NCBI RefSeq assembly: GCF_004136555.1
Contig: NZ_NOIT01000001.1
Coordinates: 1-64,000, forward strand
Direction: 5' to 3'
DNA length: 64,000 nucleotides
Source: Kocuria carniphila
GTDB taxonomy: Bacteria > Actinomycetota > Actinomycetes > Actinomycetales > Micrococcaceae
Both the position numbers and the translations under genes were made by a program. Positions 1-8,430 of the stretch are shown here, one piece after another. Within the stretch, counting starts at the first letter, position 1; every line of letters starts with the position of its first letter. The notes beneath the pieces were generated by a model. The model searched no databases and was not told the DNA's origin. It saw nothing but the letters and a program-made list of their open reading frames with translations.

Positions 1-405
1 GTTCCAGGCGACTCCGAGCATGTCCGCCAGGGCGGAGACCGCGATGTCGTGGGAGCGCAGCTGCGTCACCGCCCAGGCGATCGCGCGGGTGGTGAGCTTG
101 GCCCGCGGCGCGGCGAGTTCGTGGACCTCGCTGAACGTCGAGATCTCGCAGGCATCCTCCCGGCACCGGAGGATCCGCTTGCGCCACAGCACCCGCACGG
201 GCACTCCGGCACACGGCAGATCGTGGAGCAGGACCTCCCGCCGGCCGTGACCGGTGGCGAGCACCCCGCAGGACGGGCACCCCACCAGCGTCGGAGAAGT
301 CTCCACCACCACGGTGAACGAGCGTGGTCCGCGTTCCACGGCCCTGACATGGACGTCGGGCAGGTCGAAGAGCGCGCACGCGGGCGCGCAGATAGCATGA
401 GACAC
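1..405 (-). CDS. ISL3-family transposase, N-terminal part
   Basis: This is the first ~135 residues of a transposase whose C-terminus is off the left edge. Reading down from a GTG at 405, it shows the CPSCGVLATGHG zinc-ribbon segment followed by CREDACE, then the helical stretch LTTRAIAWAVTQLRSHDI. The same layout occurs in the complete transposase at 1770-3095 (CPGCGVIATGHG, CHEDVCA, LSTRAIRWSIGQLR), so the two are homologous but clearly different elements. An in-frame TAG shortly upstream limits the start, and GTG at 405 is the best candidate. The DDE catalytic core would lie outside the window, so I cannot say whether the gene is intact. Confidence 0.8.
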   Translation of the reverse strand, partial: MSHAICAPACALFDLPDVHVRAVERGPRSFTVVVETSPTLVGCPSCGVLATGHGRREVLLHDLPCAGVPVRVLWRKRILRCREDACEISTFSEVHELAAPRAKLTTRAIAWAVTQLRSHDIAVSALADMLGVAWN

Positions 406-537
406 GTCGAGGCCTTCATGGATCGGGTTGCTTGGTCGCTACCCATCCTGGAGGCCTCGACCTCTACCCAGACCTCACAACACACCCCTCGAGACGCCCA
501 CGCGCACACCGCTACCCATGCTCATCTGTGAAGGGCC
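1..537 (-). mobile_element. ISL3-family insertion sequence, partial (left part outside window)
   Basis: The minus strand encodes the N-terminal part of an ISL3-type transposase, and the element ends at about 537. From there the minus strand reads GGCCCTTCACAGATGAGC, which resembles the terminal repeat of the intact neighbour (GGCTCTTCAGAGTTGAGT). The DNA beyond 537 is sialidase coding sequence that stops abruptly here, so this is an insertion into that gene. The other end and the target duplication lie outside the window. Confidence 0.85.
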
Positions 538-1656
538 CGTAATCCACCTCGCCCCAGCTCTGTCCGCCATCCGTGCTCACAGCGTGTGCGACGCGCCCCG
601 ACGGGTGTTGATTGCGCATGTACACGTGGACTGATCCGTCACGTCCCTCGACGAGAGCCGATTCGTGCAAGGAGCCCCGATCATCCTCGAGCCGTCGGGA
701 GCTGAGTTCGACGTCATCGAGTTGTCGACCGTCATTCGGAGACGATCCTCGCGTCCAGGTGGAACCAGCGTCGTCGCTGAAGATGACGGCGCATGAGAAG
801 GTTCTCCCTTCTTCGTGGTTGTAGTAGACAGGGAAGATCAGTCGACCCTGGTGTTTGCCGCGAGTTAGTTGAATTCCATTACCGGGGGAGGTCCCGAAGA
901 ATCGCATCCACTCCTCCTTGACCTGCGGTGTGATGTCTTCCGGATCGCTCCAGGTTTCCCCGTCGTCGTCGCTATGGATCAGTAGCACGTATGAGGTTCG
1001 GGCGCTCAGCAGGGACTCGTGCGGATCTTCCCCGGTGGCCAAATGAATGTTGCCGGCCGGTTGCGAGTTCTTGGTGACGTTTCCGTCCCGGGCCACGTGG
1101 TAATCGGTGGCGGTGCCGTCCTCAGAAATCACTGTTCCGTCGGTTCCGAGCAGATATCGATGATCGTGTCGGTCGGTTAAAACCATGCGACCTTGGTCGT
1201 CATATCCGGTGCCGGGTTCTACATTGGGTTGCCCGTAGCCACCGGGGAACTGATCGATCAGGACAAAAACTCGCCCCGTGTTCTTGTCCTGCACGATCAC
1301 CGAGTCAATGACGGACGCCGCCGTTCGTCCACTTCCGGGGTATTCGAGAAGTACCTTCGCTTCCTCCCAGGTGGCTCCGCCGTCCATACTGCGACGCATG
1401 ACGAAGTTGATGTCATTGGGGCTGTCATTGGCGATGCTGACCCGCTGATCGGCACCCGCGAGGACCACACCCGACTCAAGGGTCAACAGGGCCGGAATTC
1501 GATAGCTGCGCGATCCATTCATCCCGGTGTCGAAGAGAGCTTGAGTGTGGATCGGCTCCACCGATGCCAATCGTTTGACCTGGTGATCGGAAAGTACGGA
1601 GTCGTAGATCATGGCGGACTGTGCCTCGCCGAAGAGCCGGGTGCCTTCCAAATTGG
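538..1656 (-). pseudogene. GH33 sialidase, catalytic middle fragment (interrupted at both ends by IS)
   Basis: This is the middle piece of a sialidase gene read on the minus strand. It has the YRIP arginine motif, the AGADQR segment with a second arginine, an acidic NDSPND stretch, and four Asp boxes (SMDGGATW, SDDDGETW, SDDAGSTW, STDGGQSW). HESALVE followed by VYMRNQ supplies the glutamate and a further active-site arginine. The fragment stops soon after the fourth Asp box, where the second IS begins, so the last arginine and the tyrosine nucleophile are missing. The apparent TAG at 512-514 lies inside that IS. Upstream, deleting the intact IS and one target copy joins this piece in frame to 3102-3996, giving GANLEGTRLFGE. 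The gene is very probably non-functional. Confidence 0.9.
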
Positions 1657-1679
1657 GCTCTTCAGAGTTGAGTGTGGGC
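1649..1679. repeat. Left target duplication and terminal inverted repeat of intact ISL3 element
   Basis: CCAAATTG at 1649-1656 is the left copy of an 8-bp target duplication. The element then begins GGCTCTTCAGAGTTGAGT and continues to 1679 as a 23-bp repeat that is perfectly inverted at 3079-3101. An 8-bp duplication is the usual size for this family. Confidence 0.95.
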
Positions 1680-3101
1680 GCGCCGGTGGTGCGGGGTAGC
1701 TGGGGATAGACGTCGAGGTCCTCGATGATGAGCGGACTCTTACCTCTGCTCGCACCAAGGACCTCGACAATGCTTAACCATAGTTGCGTATGCCCTGACG
1801 CGCTCGATCGCTGCGACCGATGCGATCTCCTCCTCGACTTCCCCGGCCTCCACCTGGTCTCGGTCACGCAGGCTCCCTCGGGCCTGGTGCTCGAGGTGGA
1901 GTCCTGCGTTCCGGTCCAAGGCTGTCCCGGCTGCGGAGTCATCGCTACTGGTCACGGCCGTGTGGTGGTCGAGGTGATTGATGCGCCCTGGGCGGGTCGG
2001 CCGGTGCGGGTCCGATGGCGCAAGCGCCGCTGGATCTGTCACGAGGACGTTTGTGCGGTGGTCTCGTTCGTCGAGCAGGACCCGGAGGTCTGTGCGCCGC
2101 GCGGTCTGCTGAGCACACGCGCGATCCGGTGGTCCATCGGTCAGCTCCGGCGCGAGGGAGCGACGATCCAGGGCCTGGCCCGGCAGCTCGGCACGACCTG
2201 GAACACCCTCTGGACTCAGGTCCGCCCCGTCCTGGCCACGGCCGCTGACGACCCGGTCCGGTTCGAGAACGTGCAGGTCCTGGGCGTGGACGAACACATC
2301 TGGCATCACCGCGACCCCCGCCGGCGCGGTCCGAAAGAGCTCACCGGGATGGTCGAGCTGACCCGCGGACCCCACCCCACCGCCAGGCTCCTCGACCTCG
2401 TCCCCGGCCGATCCGGCAAGGCCTACCGCGACTGGCTGGACGAGCGGGGCGAAGGGTTCCGGAAGCGGGTCGAGATCGCGACGTTGGACCCGTTCCAGGG
2501 ATACAAGAACGCGATCGATGACCAACTCGAGGACGCCACCTGCGTGCTGGATGCGTTCCACATCGTCAAGCTCGCCGGCGCGGCAGTCGATGACGTCCGC
2601 CGCCGGATCCAACAGGAGACCCTCGGCCACCGAGGCCGCAAGGGCGACCCCCTCTACGGCATCCGCCATGTTCTCCGCGCCGGGCGAGAACGCCTCACGT
2701 CTCGCCAGCAGACTCGCCTGGAAGCTGCGTTCACGGCCCATCCCGATCACATCGCGGTCGAAGTCGCCTATCGCTGCGCTCAGGACCTTCGGGACGTGTT
2801 CCACCAGCCCACGCCTGCACGAGGACGCCAGCTTGCCGAAAAACTCATCGCCTCGCTGCCGACCTGCCCGATTCCCGAGATCGCCAGGCTCGGAAAGACC
2901 CTGAGACGCTGGAAGACCGCGTTCCTGGCCTACTTCGACACCGACGGCGCGAGCAACGGTGGTACCGAGGCCATCAACGGGATCATCGAACTCGGCCGCC
3001 GCATCGCCCGCGGCTTCCGCAACTTCGAGCACTACCGCCTCCGCATGCTCCTCATCACCGGTGGACTCGACGCCTCACCCCACACTCAACTCTGAAGAGC
3101 C
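1657..3101 (+). mobile_element. Complete ISL3-family insertion sequence (1445 bp)
   Basis: The element has 23-bp perfect terminal inverted repeats, an 8-bp target duplication (CCAAATTG) and one full-length transposase gene on the plus strand. It is inserted against the direction of the host sialidase gene. The perfect termini, identical duplication and intact reading frame suggest a recent, possibly still mobile, insertion. No passenger gene is present. Confidence 0.95.
1770..3095 (+). CDS. ISL3-family transposase, full length
   Basis: A 441-residue DDE transposase, normal length for ISL3. The N-terminus has cysteine-rich zinc-ribbon segments (CPGCGVIATGHG, then CHEDVC), followed by a helix-turn-helix-like stretch around residues 110-145. 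Likely catalytic acids are the Asp in LGVDEH (about residue 173), the Asp in TLDPFQGY (about 239) and the Glu in GGTEAINGII (about 399). The family motif GFRNFEHYRLRMLL follows. I chose the ATG at 1770, preceded by AAGGA and just before MLNHSC, over an upstream ATG at 1725. The TGA stop lies inside the right terminal repeat. No frameshift is visible. Confidence 0.93.
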   Translation: MLNHSCVCPDALDRCDRCDLLLDFPGLHLVSVTQAPSGLVLEVESCVPVQGCPGCGVIATGHGRVVVEVIDAPWAGRPVRVRWRKRRWICHEDVCAVVSFVEQDPEVCAPRGLLSTRAIRWSIGQLRREGATIQGLARQLGTTWNTLWTQVRPVLATAADDPVRFENVQVLGVDEHIWHHRDPRRRGPKELTGMVELTRGPHPTARLLDLVPGRSGKAYRDWLDERGEGFRKRVEIATLDPFQGYKNAIDDQLEDATCVLDAFHIVKLAGAAVDDVRRRIQQETLGHRGRKGDPLYGIRHVLRAGRERLTSRQQTRLEAAFTAHPDHIAVEVAYRCAQDLRDVFHQPTPARGRQLAEKLIASLPTCPIPEIARLGKTLRRWKTAFLAYFDTDGASNGGTEAINGIIELGRRIARGFRNFEHYRLRMLLITGGLDASPHTQL

Positions 3102-3109
3102 CCAAATTG
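3079..3109. repeat. Right terminal inverted repeat and target duplication of intact ISL3 element
   Basis: The right terminal repeat occupies 3079-3101 and mirrors 1657-1679 over 23 bp. CCAAATTG at 3102-3109 is the second target copy. The transposase stop codon falls within the repeat. Confidence 0.95.
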
Positions 3110-3996
3110 GCACCCACCACAACTCGCTGAACATCTCCGATATCACGGAAGAACGCAGTGCCGGCGGAATGCAGTGTCTGAAAACCATCGACGAAAAGCT
3201 CGAGAGCGCCTCGTCCGCTGACCAGCACCACATCGTGCCAGTCACCGTCATCCCATCGGCCGCGAGCGCGAATGCCGGCCACCACGTCGTCTCCGGACGT
3301 CACTGTGTAGGTGATATCTCCGTCTTCGATGGCAAGAGACAACCGTCCGTTCGATCCCTCTGCCTCGACGATGGCTCCGCCCTGTCCTTCACCGCGGGTG
3401 CGGTACCGTGCGCGAATTGCCCCACCGTTCAGGGAGCCGCATCGTTTGGCGTCCCGCGGTGCGAGCTCGGCCGCAGCGAACTGGATCAGGGGAGAAACGG
3501 TCAGGGATTCGGCCACGACCGCAGTGTTGGAAAGGGGCGCGCCCCAGACAGTGACCCTGGAAACCTGCATGATTCGGCGGGGATCTACCGTGAGCGAAGA
3601 AACTTCGATGTCGCTGAACCACGCGTGAACGGTGGCGGAGAAGGCCTCGTAACCATCAACAAAGAGATGCGTTCCTGTCTCGTCGACGGTGAGGGCGAGG
3701 CTGTGGGGCTGCCCGTCGTCAATGCCGATGGAGTCTTCCGCATCCAGTTGCCGTGTTTCATCGTTACATCGAATCCAGCCGTTCATCCTCCCGCCGGTGA
3801 CTTCCAGGGTGGTCCGTCCCCGCTTACCCCGGGCATCGAGAAGCGGCCCGTCAATGGTGGTGCTGAAGTCGATGTGAACCGTCCCCTCCACGTCGGATCC
3901 GACCATTGACCTGCATTTCTCCAGGGAACCTGCGATGTCTGCGGTTCCTCGCTTGATATCCAAGCGGACGGGCGGAGTTGTGTCTTCGTAGCGCAT
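3102..3996 (-). pseudogene. GH33 sialidase, N-terminal lectin-like fragment (interrupted by IS)
   Basis: This is the 5' part of the sialidase gene broken by the ISL3 element. Reading on the minus strand from ATG at 3996 (start MRYEDTTPP), it encodes about 298 residues with two jelly-roll-like stretches. Typical phrases are DGQPHSLALTVDETGTHLFVDG and DGDWHDVVLVSGRGALELFVDG, resembling the LamG/concanavalin-type sialidase N-domain. It ends GANL and would continue as EGTRLFGEAQS in the next fragment. No signal peptide is seen at this start, so the ancestral enzyme may have been cytoplasmic or the start may be further upstream. An operator-like site at 4087-4101 lies just upstream. Confidence 0.88.
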
Positions 3997-4086
3997 CGAG
4001 GGCAACCCTTCATAGTTCGTGCGTCCCGCTGTCAGTGTGGTTCGACCGATCGAACTTCGCGGGCGTTTCCATCGAGATCAGCCGTA

Positions 4087-4101
4087 GGATGTCTGATGTT
4101 C
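4087..4101. promoter_or_regulatory. Putative GntR/FCD operator, copy 1
   Basis: GGATGTCTGATGTTC lies about 90 bases upstream of the broken sialidase start. It matches the copy at 8316-8330 in 14 of 15 positions and fits the near-palindrome GGACRTCnGAYGTCC in inverse orientation. Confidence 0.65.
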
Positions 4102-4215
4102 TCAAGTAATGTACATCACATCAAGAGCCGCGTGCCGGTGGGATCCGCAGTTATCCACGGATTTGGCCGAGGGTCTGGCGGGGTTAGTCAACCTGGTGTA
4201 CCGTCTCGATGCTGA

Positions 4216-4230
4216 GGACATCAGACGTCC
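4216..4230. promoter_or_regulatory. Putative GntR/FCD operator, copy 2
   Basis: GGACATCAGACGTCC is the most symmetric copy of the shared 15-bp site. It sits about 42 bases before the transporter start, where a bound repressor would block initiation or early elongation. Confidence 0.7.
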
Positions 4231-4271
4231 TATTTCTTATCCGCCGCCCCAACAGATCACTGGAGGTCCAG

Positions 4272-5747
4272 ATGACGGTGCAGCCGAAGACAACGACGCA
4301 GGTGCCGTGGTGGCGGCAACTCGACAGAACCAAGTGGAAGGCATTCTTTGCCGCGTGGCTCGGAGTGGTGCTGGACGGTTACGACTACGTCCTGATTTCC
4401 TTCGCCCTGGCAGAGATCATTCGAACCTTCGACCTGACCCTTGTGCAGGGCGCATCGCTGGTATCCGCCGCCTTCATTTCTCGCTGGATCGGTGGCTTGA
4501 TGTTGGGCGCCTTCGGGGATCGGTTCGGACGGAGGCCGGCGATGATCGTATCGATGGGGCTCTTCGCGGTCGCGTCCGTGGCCATGGCCTTCGCCCCGAG
4601 CTACGCTTTGCTCTTCCTCTTCCGTCTCATTGTCGGTTTCGCCATGGCAGGGGAGTACTCGACATCGGCCACCTATGTGATCGAGTCTTGGCCCAAGCAC
4701 ATGCGCAACAAGGCCTCCGGCTTCCTGCTGTCCGGCTTTGCCTTCGGTGTGATCCTGGCCGCTCAGGTGGACAAGTACTTGACTCCGGCCGTCGAGGCCT
4801 GGCATCCGGGGTGGGGCTGGCGAGCCTTGTTCCTCACCGGCATTGCTCCGATCTTCGTGGCCTTGTACATGCGCAGAAATCTGCCGGAAGCGGATGAATG
4901 GGAACAAGCGAAACGAGAACGGACACGCGACCGGGAGCCGGATGCGTTCCACGTCTTGTTTTCGGGCAAGCGCCGGATCCTGAACATCTTGGGCGCGGTG
5001 GTCGCGTCCGTGGCGCTGATGTTCATTTTTGCCACGGACCTGGTGCCGGGGTGGGCGATTGCTGTTCTTGCCGTGATGCTGGCTGCGATCTTCATTATTT
5101 TCATTGCCCAGTTCGACCCCAAGCGATGGATTATCGGCGTCGCGATCATGGTGACGATCTTCGCGTCGTTCATGTACACCTGGCCGATTCAGGGACTGCT
5201 CCCGACCTACCTCGAGGGTGTGGGTTACGACCCCGGAGCTGTCAATACCATTGTGACTTTCGCGGGTCTGGGCAACGCCATCGGGTACATCGTTGCGGGA
5301 TTCGCGGGCGATGCGATTGGTATGCGGCGCTGGTACGTCATCAGTTTGTTCATTTCGCAGACCCTCGTTTTCCCGCTGTTCATTCAGGGCAGTGAATTCG
5401 TGATCCTCGTCTCGGCTCTTCCCTTCTTCAACCAGATGTTCGGTCAGGGAGTCTCCGGTCTACTCCCCAAGTGGGTCGCGAGCTATTTCCCGGTGGAAAG
5501 ACGCGCTGCCGGGTTGGGATTCTGTTACAACGTCGGTGTGCTCGGTGGTGCGGTAGGTCCATTCCTCGGGGCAAATTTGGCCAATACCTACGGGCTGGGA
5601 ATGGCGTTGGCGGTTCTGTCCGTCGGATTTGCCCTCATCGTGATCTTGTCCATCGGCTTGAACGTGCCTCGTCGACTTCAGAGCCTGGTGAACCGCGACG
5701 CGGTCCGCCCCGAAGACGGCAATGACGAAATAGTCGATCAGGCCTGA
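4272..5747 (+). CDS. nanT: MFS sialic acid transporter (NanT-like)
   Basis: A 491-residue major facilitator protein with at least 12 hydrophobic segments, probably importing N-acetylneuraminate by proton symport across the cytoplasmic membrane. Visible features are WLGVVLDGYDYVLISFAL in the first membrane segment, the MFS loop motif GAFGDRFGRRPAM after segment 2, and a GFAMAGEYSTSATYVIESWP segment typical of the sialate:H+ symporter group. I chose ATG at 4272 because TGGAGG lies 5-10 bases upstream; an earlier in-frame start at 4209 has no such site. Two sialidase genes flank it, and operator copy 2 is immediately upstream. Substrate is inferred from family likeness and neighbours. No nanA, nanK or nanE is in the window. 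Confidence 0.82.
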   Translation: MTVQPKTTTQVPWWRQLDRTKWKAFFAAWLGVVLDGYDYVLISFALAEIIRTFDLTLVQGASLVSAAFISRWIGGLMLGAFGDRFGRRPAMIVSMGLFAVASVAMAFAPSYALLFLFRLIVGFAMAGEYSTSATYVIESWPKHMRNKASGFLLSGFAFGVILAAQVDKYLTPAVEAWHPGWGWRALFLTGIAPIFVALYMRRNLPEADEWEQAKRERTRDREPDAFHVLFSGKRRILNILGAVVASVALMFIFATDLVPGWAIAVLAVMLAAIFIIFIAQFDPKRWIIGVAIMVTIFASFMYTWPIQGLLPTYLEGVGYDPGAVNTIVTFAGLGNAIGYIVAGFAGDAIGMRRWYVISLFISQTLVFPLFIQGSEFVILVSALPFFNQMFGQGVSGLLPKWVASYFPVERRAAGLGFCYNVGVLGGAVGPFLGANLANTYGLGMALAVLSVGFALIVILSIGLNVPRRLQSLVNRDAVRPEDGNDEIVDQA

Positions 5748-5828
5748 GCAGACCATCTTGTCGGGGAGAATCACGTGGCCGGTGGTCCGGTCTGATTCTC
5801 GACCTTCGCAACGGACGAGGCACACTTC

Positions 5829-7520
5829 ATGAACAATAGAATTGAACGCCGAACTTTTCTCGGATCATTGGGCGCCCTGGCGAGTTTGGGCCTGGTCGGA
5901 GGGGATCGACTGTTGAGCCCCGCGGTCGCGGTCCCGAGTTCCCACGCCATGGCTGTCCTACACCGTGGCATCGTGGATTCCCGTTTCTTCCGCATCCCGT
6001 TCTTGCTGGCGACCCAGTCCGGCGGGCTCATCGTCGGAGCTGATGCCAACCGGTCAACCACAGGGGATTCGGCCGACAACATAGATGCAGTGATCCGCGT
6101 CAAATCCCGGGCCAGCGAGGGGAATTTGGCGGAAGGGTGGTCAATCCCTCACATTGTTGCTCCCATCGACATGAAGGACTTCGCGTCGAATTCGGAGTAT
6201 GCGCAAGAAAGTGCCTCGGTCATCGACGGGGCGATCGTTCAGGACCGGAGCACCGGACGCATCCTGCTGTTGATCGACCTGTTCGCCTGGAATGGCGGGG
6301 TGTTCGAACATCTCAACGTTCTTGCGGACAGGAGTGTCCGCGGTGGGCGCACTCGGTCCTTTCCGCTGGGCGACGGTTTTGCCAAGGTCTCGGGTAGACC
6401 AATGCTCCTGCTGTCGACGCAGAATGTCACCGGTGATGCCGACGGCAAGACCGGAAACATCAACCTGAACACCGACCGCTCCAAGTTCGCAATGGTTGCC
6501 GATCTGGATGGTCCGCGAGATGCCGACGGTCGGGTGAGGGTCTTCAATCTTGTGGGAAAGCCACGGCCGTATGGTGAAGCGGGCGTTGACGATTCGAATT
6601 TGAGTCTTGGTGAGCCCACTGGGTTCACCCTGGACAATGATTTCGTGGTGCATCGCCACGGCCAAGCATTGACCGTGCCCCAAGTGGGGACATCCGTTGC
6701 CGTTCCGATGAGGGTTTTTTACAAGAAGTCGGTTCTGCAGGTCTATAACACCAGTCATATTGCGCAGGTCTTTTCGGATGATGACGGACAGACCTGGCGG
6801 ATGGGGCGACTGGTCACGCACGAATTCCGTTCACCCGACTCGCGCTACAGCTTGCTGGCACCCGGTCGATGTATCCAGATTGAGCAGGGCGCGCATGCGG
6901 GCCGACTGGTGGTACCGACCTACACGCAGATGGCGACCGGGATCGAGGCCGTCGCGGTGGTGAGCGACGACGGCGGCGCGAGGTGGACACGAGGCGAACC
7001 CGTTCCAAGCGACGTCGCCATGCACGAGACGGCGATCATCGAGGCAGCACCGGGTGTTCTGCGGAGTTTCCACCGACATGCGGCGAGCACCGGTGGAAAG
7101 GTGCTCAGCGCCGAGAGTCTGGATGGTGGAATGTCGTGGTCGAAACCCCAGTCTGCCTTCGGCGATCTGGGTCCGGGCGTCTCATGCCAGGTTTCCGCGT
7201 TGTCCTTGCGGCAACGTCTCGCCTCCAAGGAGACCGGAGAGCGACTGCCGGCTCTTGTGGTCATTACCCCCATGGACCGAGCGCGCAAGAATGGAGTGGC
7301 CCATCTGGGAGTAGTGCACACGGCCGCCGGTGGAGACCCACGAACACGGGTTGAATGGATCAGCCGCGTGGAAATCACCGATCCCACGACACTCTTTGCC
7401 TACTCGTCCGTGGATCAGCTGCAGGACGGACGTCTTCTGGTGCTCTTCGAATCGTCTAGGACACAATCGTGGGCCGATGGTCTGCAGGCCATGTACTTGC
7501 AGGAGATCCCCCTGCCCTGA
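5829..7520 (+). CDS. Tat-exported GH33 sialidase-like protein
   Basis: A 563-residue protein beginning with a twin-arginine signal (RRTFLGSLGALASLGLVGG), so it is probably exported folded. It has the FRIP motif (FFRIPFLL), a second arginine in GADANR with acidic GDSADNID after it, and Asp boxes SDDDGQTW, SDDGGARW and SLDGGMSW. MHETAIIE supplies the likely glutamate, MDRARKNG a late arginine, and FAYSSVDQL the likely tyrosine nucleophile. The active site therefore looks complete, though the arginine after the glutamate (SFHRH) is in an atypical context. It is a paralogue of the interrupted sialidase and lies 81 bases after the transporter, probably in the same transcript. Specificity is not proven by sequence. 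Confidence 0.82.
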   Translation: MNNRIERRTFLGSLGALASLGLVGGDRLLSPAVAVPSSHAMAVLHRGIVDSRFFRIPFLLATQSGGLIVGADANRSTTGDSADNIDAVIRVKSRASEGNLAEGWSIPHIVAPIDMKDFASNSEYAQESASVIDGAIVQDRSTGRILLLIDLFAWNGGVFEHLNVLADRSVRGGRTRSFPLGDGFAKVSGRPMLLLSTQNVTGDADGKTGNINLNTDRSKFAMVADLDGPRDADGRVRVFNLVGKPRPYGEAGVDDSNLSLGEPTGFTLDNDFVVHRHGQALTVPQVGTSVAVPMRVFYKKSVLQVYNTSHIAQVFSDDDGQTWRMGRLVTHEFRSPDSRYSLLAPGRCIQIEQGAHAGRLVVPTYTQMATGIEAVAVVSDDGGARWTRGEPVPSDVAMHETAIIEAAPGVLRSFHRHAASTGGKVLSAESLDGGMSWSKPQSAFGDLGPGVSCQVSALSLRQRLASKETGERLPALVVITPMDRARKNGVAHLGVVHTAAGGDPRTRVEWISRVEITDPTTLFAYSSVDQLQDGRLLVLFESSRTQSWADGLQAMYLQEIPLP

Positions 7521-7523
7521 CGG

Positions 7524-8228
7524 CTAGGAATCGTGTTCGGCCAATGCCCGCTGGAGAGGCCGGTAATGCTCTCGGACCGCCTCCCGGTAGGCATTGGCGT
7601 CGGCCGCCTTGAGCGCGTCGAGCATGGCCTGGTGCGCGCGCACCGTGTCCAGAATGTCTCGAGCGGGTCGGATCCCTAGTTCGGGCAAGGCTGCGGTGTG
7701 CACCTCCCAGAAAGCCAGGACCAACTGATGAATCAACTCGTTGCCCAACGGAGTCAGCAGGGCCGAGTGGAATGCTGAATCGTCCTCCGCGAAGGACTCT
7801 CCCGCGTGGGCGCGCCGTTCCATGCGCTGAACAATGGCTTCAAGCTCGGTGTGATCCACCGTGCGGTGAGCCTTGATCAAATCATCAGTGATGAACAGAT
7901 CCAGCGCGATGCGCACCTGCACCACTTCCCTTAAGGTGCGCAGGTCGTTGTGGAGGTTCATGCGTGCCCGAAACATCAATCCAGAGATCAAGGGCGCCAG
8001 TGACATCTGTCCCACGAACGTACCGTGGCCGTGTCGTACGTCCACGATGTCGAGTGAAGCCAGGACCCGAATGGCTTCGCGGATGGACGAACGGGACACA
8101 CTGAGGGCCTCGCCCAGTTCGACTTCCGTCGGCATGGGATCGCCCGGGCGGAGTCCTTGCGAAATGATCAGTTCTTGGACCTGATCGGCAACCACCGGAC
8201 GAGTTTCGCTCCTTGAGGCTTGGCTCAC
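7524..8228 (-). CDS. GntR-family regulator with FCD domain (NanR-like)
   Basis: A 234-residue transcription factor. The N-terminal winged helix contains PMPTEVELGEALSVSRSSIREAIRVLASLDIV and the wing HGHGTFVG. The C-terminal part is the all-helical FCD ligand domain (RTLREVVQVRIALDLFITDDL, then FHSALLTPLGNELIHQ with a metal- or ligand-binding histidine). FCD regulators of this kind control acid and sialic acid catabolism. I chose GTG at 8228 because GGGGGAG lies just upstream; GTG at 8255 lacks a good ribosome binding site. It converges with the sialidase-like gene, and its own upstream region has two of the four shared operators, implying autoregulation. Control of the sialidase and transporter genes is inferred from those sites. 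Confidence 0.82.
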   Translation of the reverse strand: MSQASRSETRPVVADQVQELIISQGLRPGDPMPTEVELGEALSVSRSSIREAIRVLASLDIVDVRHGHGTFVGQMSLAPLISGLMFRARMNLHNDLRTLREVVQVRIALDLFITDDLIKAHRTVDHTELEAIVQRMERRAHAGESFAEDDSAFHSALLTPLGNELIHQLVLAFWEVHTAALPELGIRPARDILDTVRAHQAMLDALKAADANAYREAVREHYRPLQRALAEHDS

Positions 8229-8315
8229 CGTTCTCCCCCGATCGGATACCGCCACACCTGCGGACTCAACCCCTGACGATCCGAGAAAACCGTTTCCGCA
8301 TGTAATGGCTCATTA

Positions 8316-8330
8316 GGATGTCTGATGTTG
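8316..8330. promoter_or_regulatory. Putative GntR/FCD operator, copy 3
   Basis: GGATGTCTGATGTTG lies about 90 bases upstream of the GntR gene start on the minus strand. It is nearly identical to copy 1, consistent with autoregulation. Confidence 0.65.
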
Positions 8331-8415
8331 AACTCTAGATGAGCCCGTTCACCTCAAGCAAACACACCGTGAAGTCGCGGTTCCATGACGTCGCCAACAT
8401 TGGTGCCTCCCGTGA

Positions 8416-8430
8416 TACATCAGACGTTGA
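8416..8430. promoter_or_regulatory. Putative GntR/FCD operator, copy 4
   Basis: TACATCAGACGTTGA overlaps the stop codon of the SorC-family gene. It is the weakest match of the four but shares the core ACATCAGACGT with copy 2. Confidence 0.5.

Noticed and set aside
512-1942. Single complete 476-residue sialidase gene
   Set aside because: Its first ~95 codons are IS sequence read backwards and its last codons are in the other IS; only 538-1656 is sialidase.
1740-3032. Long minus-strand open frame opposite the transposase
   Set aside because: It has no domain likeness and mirrors GC-rich codons of the ISL3 transposase, a common artefact in high-GC DNA.
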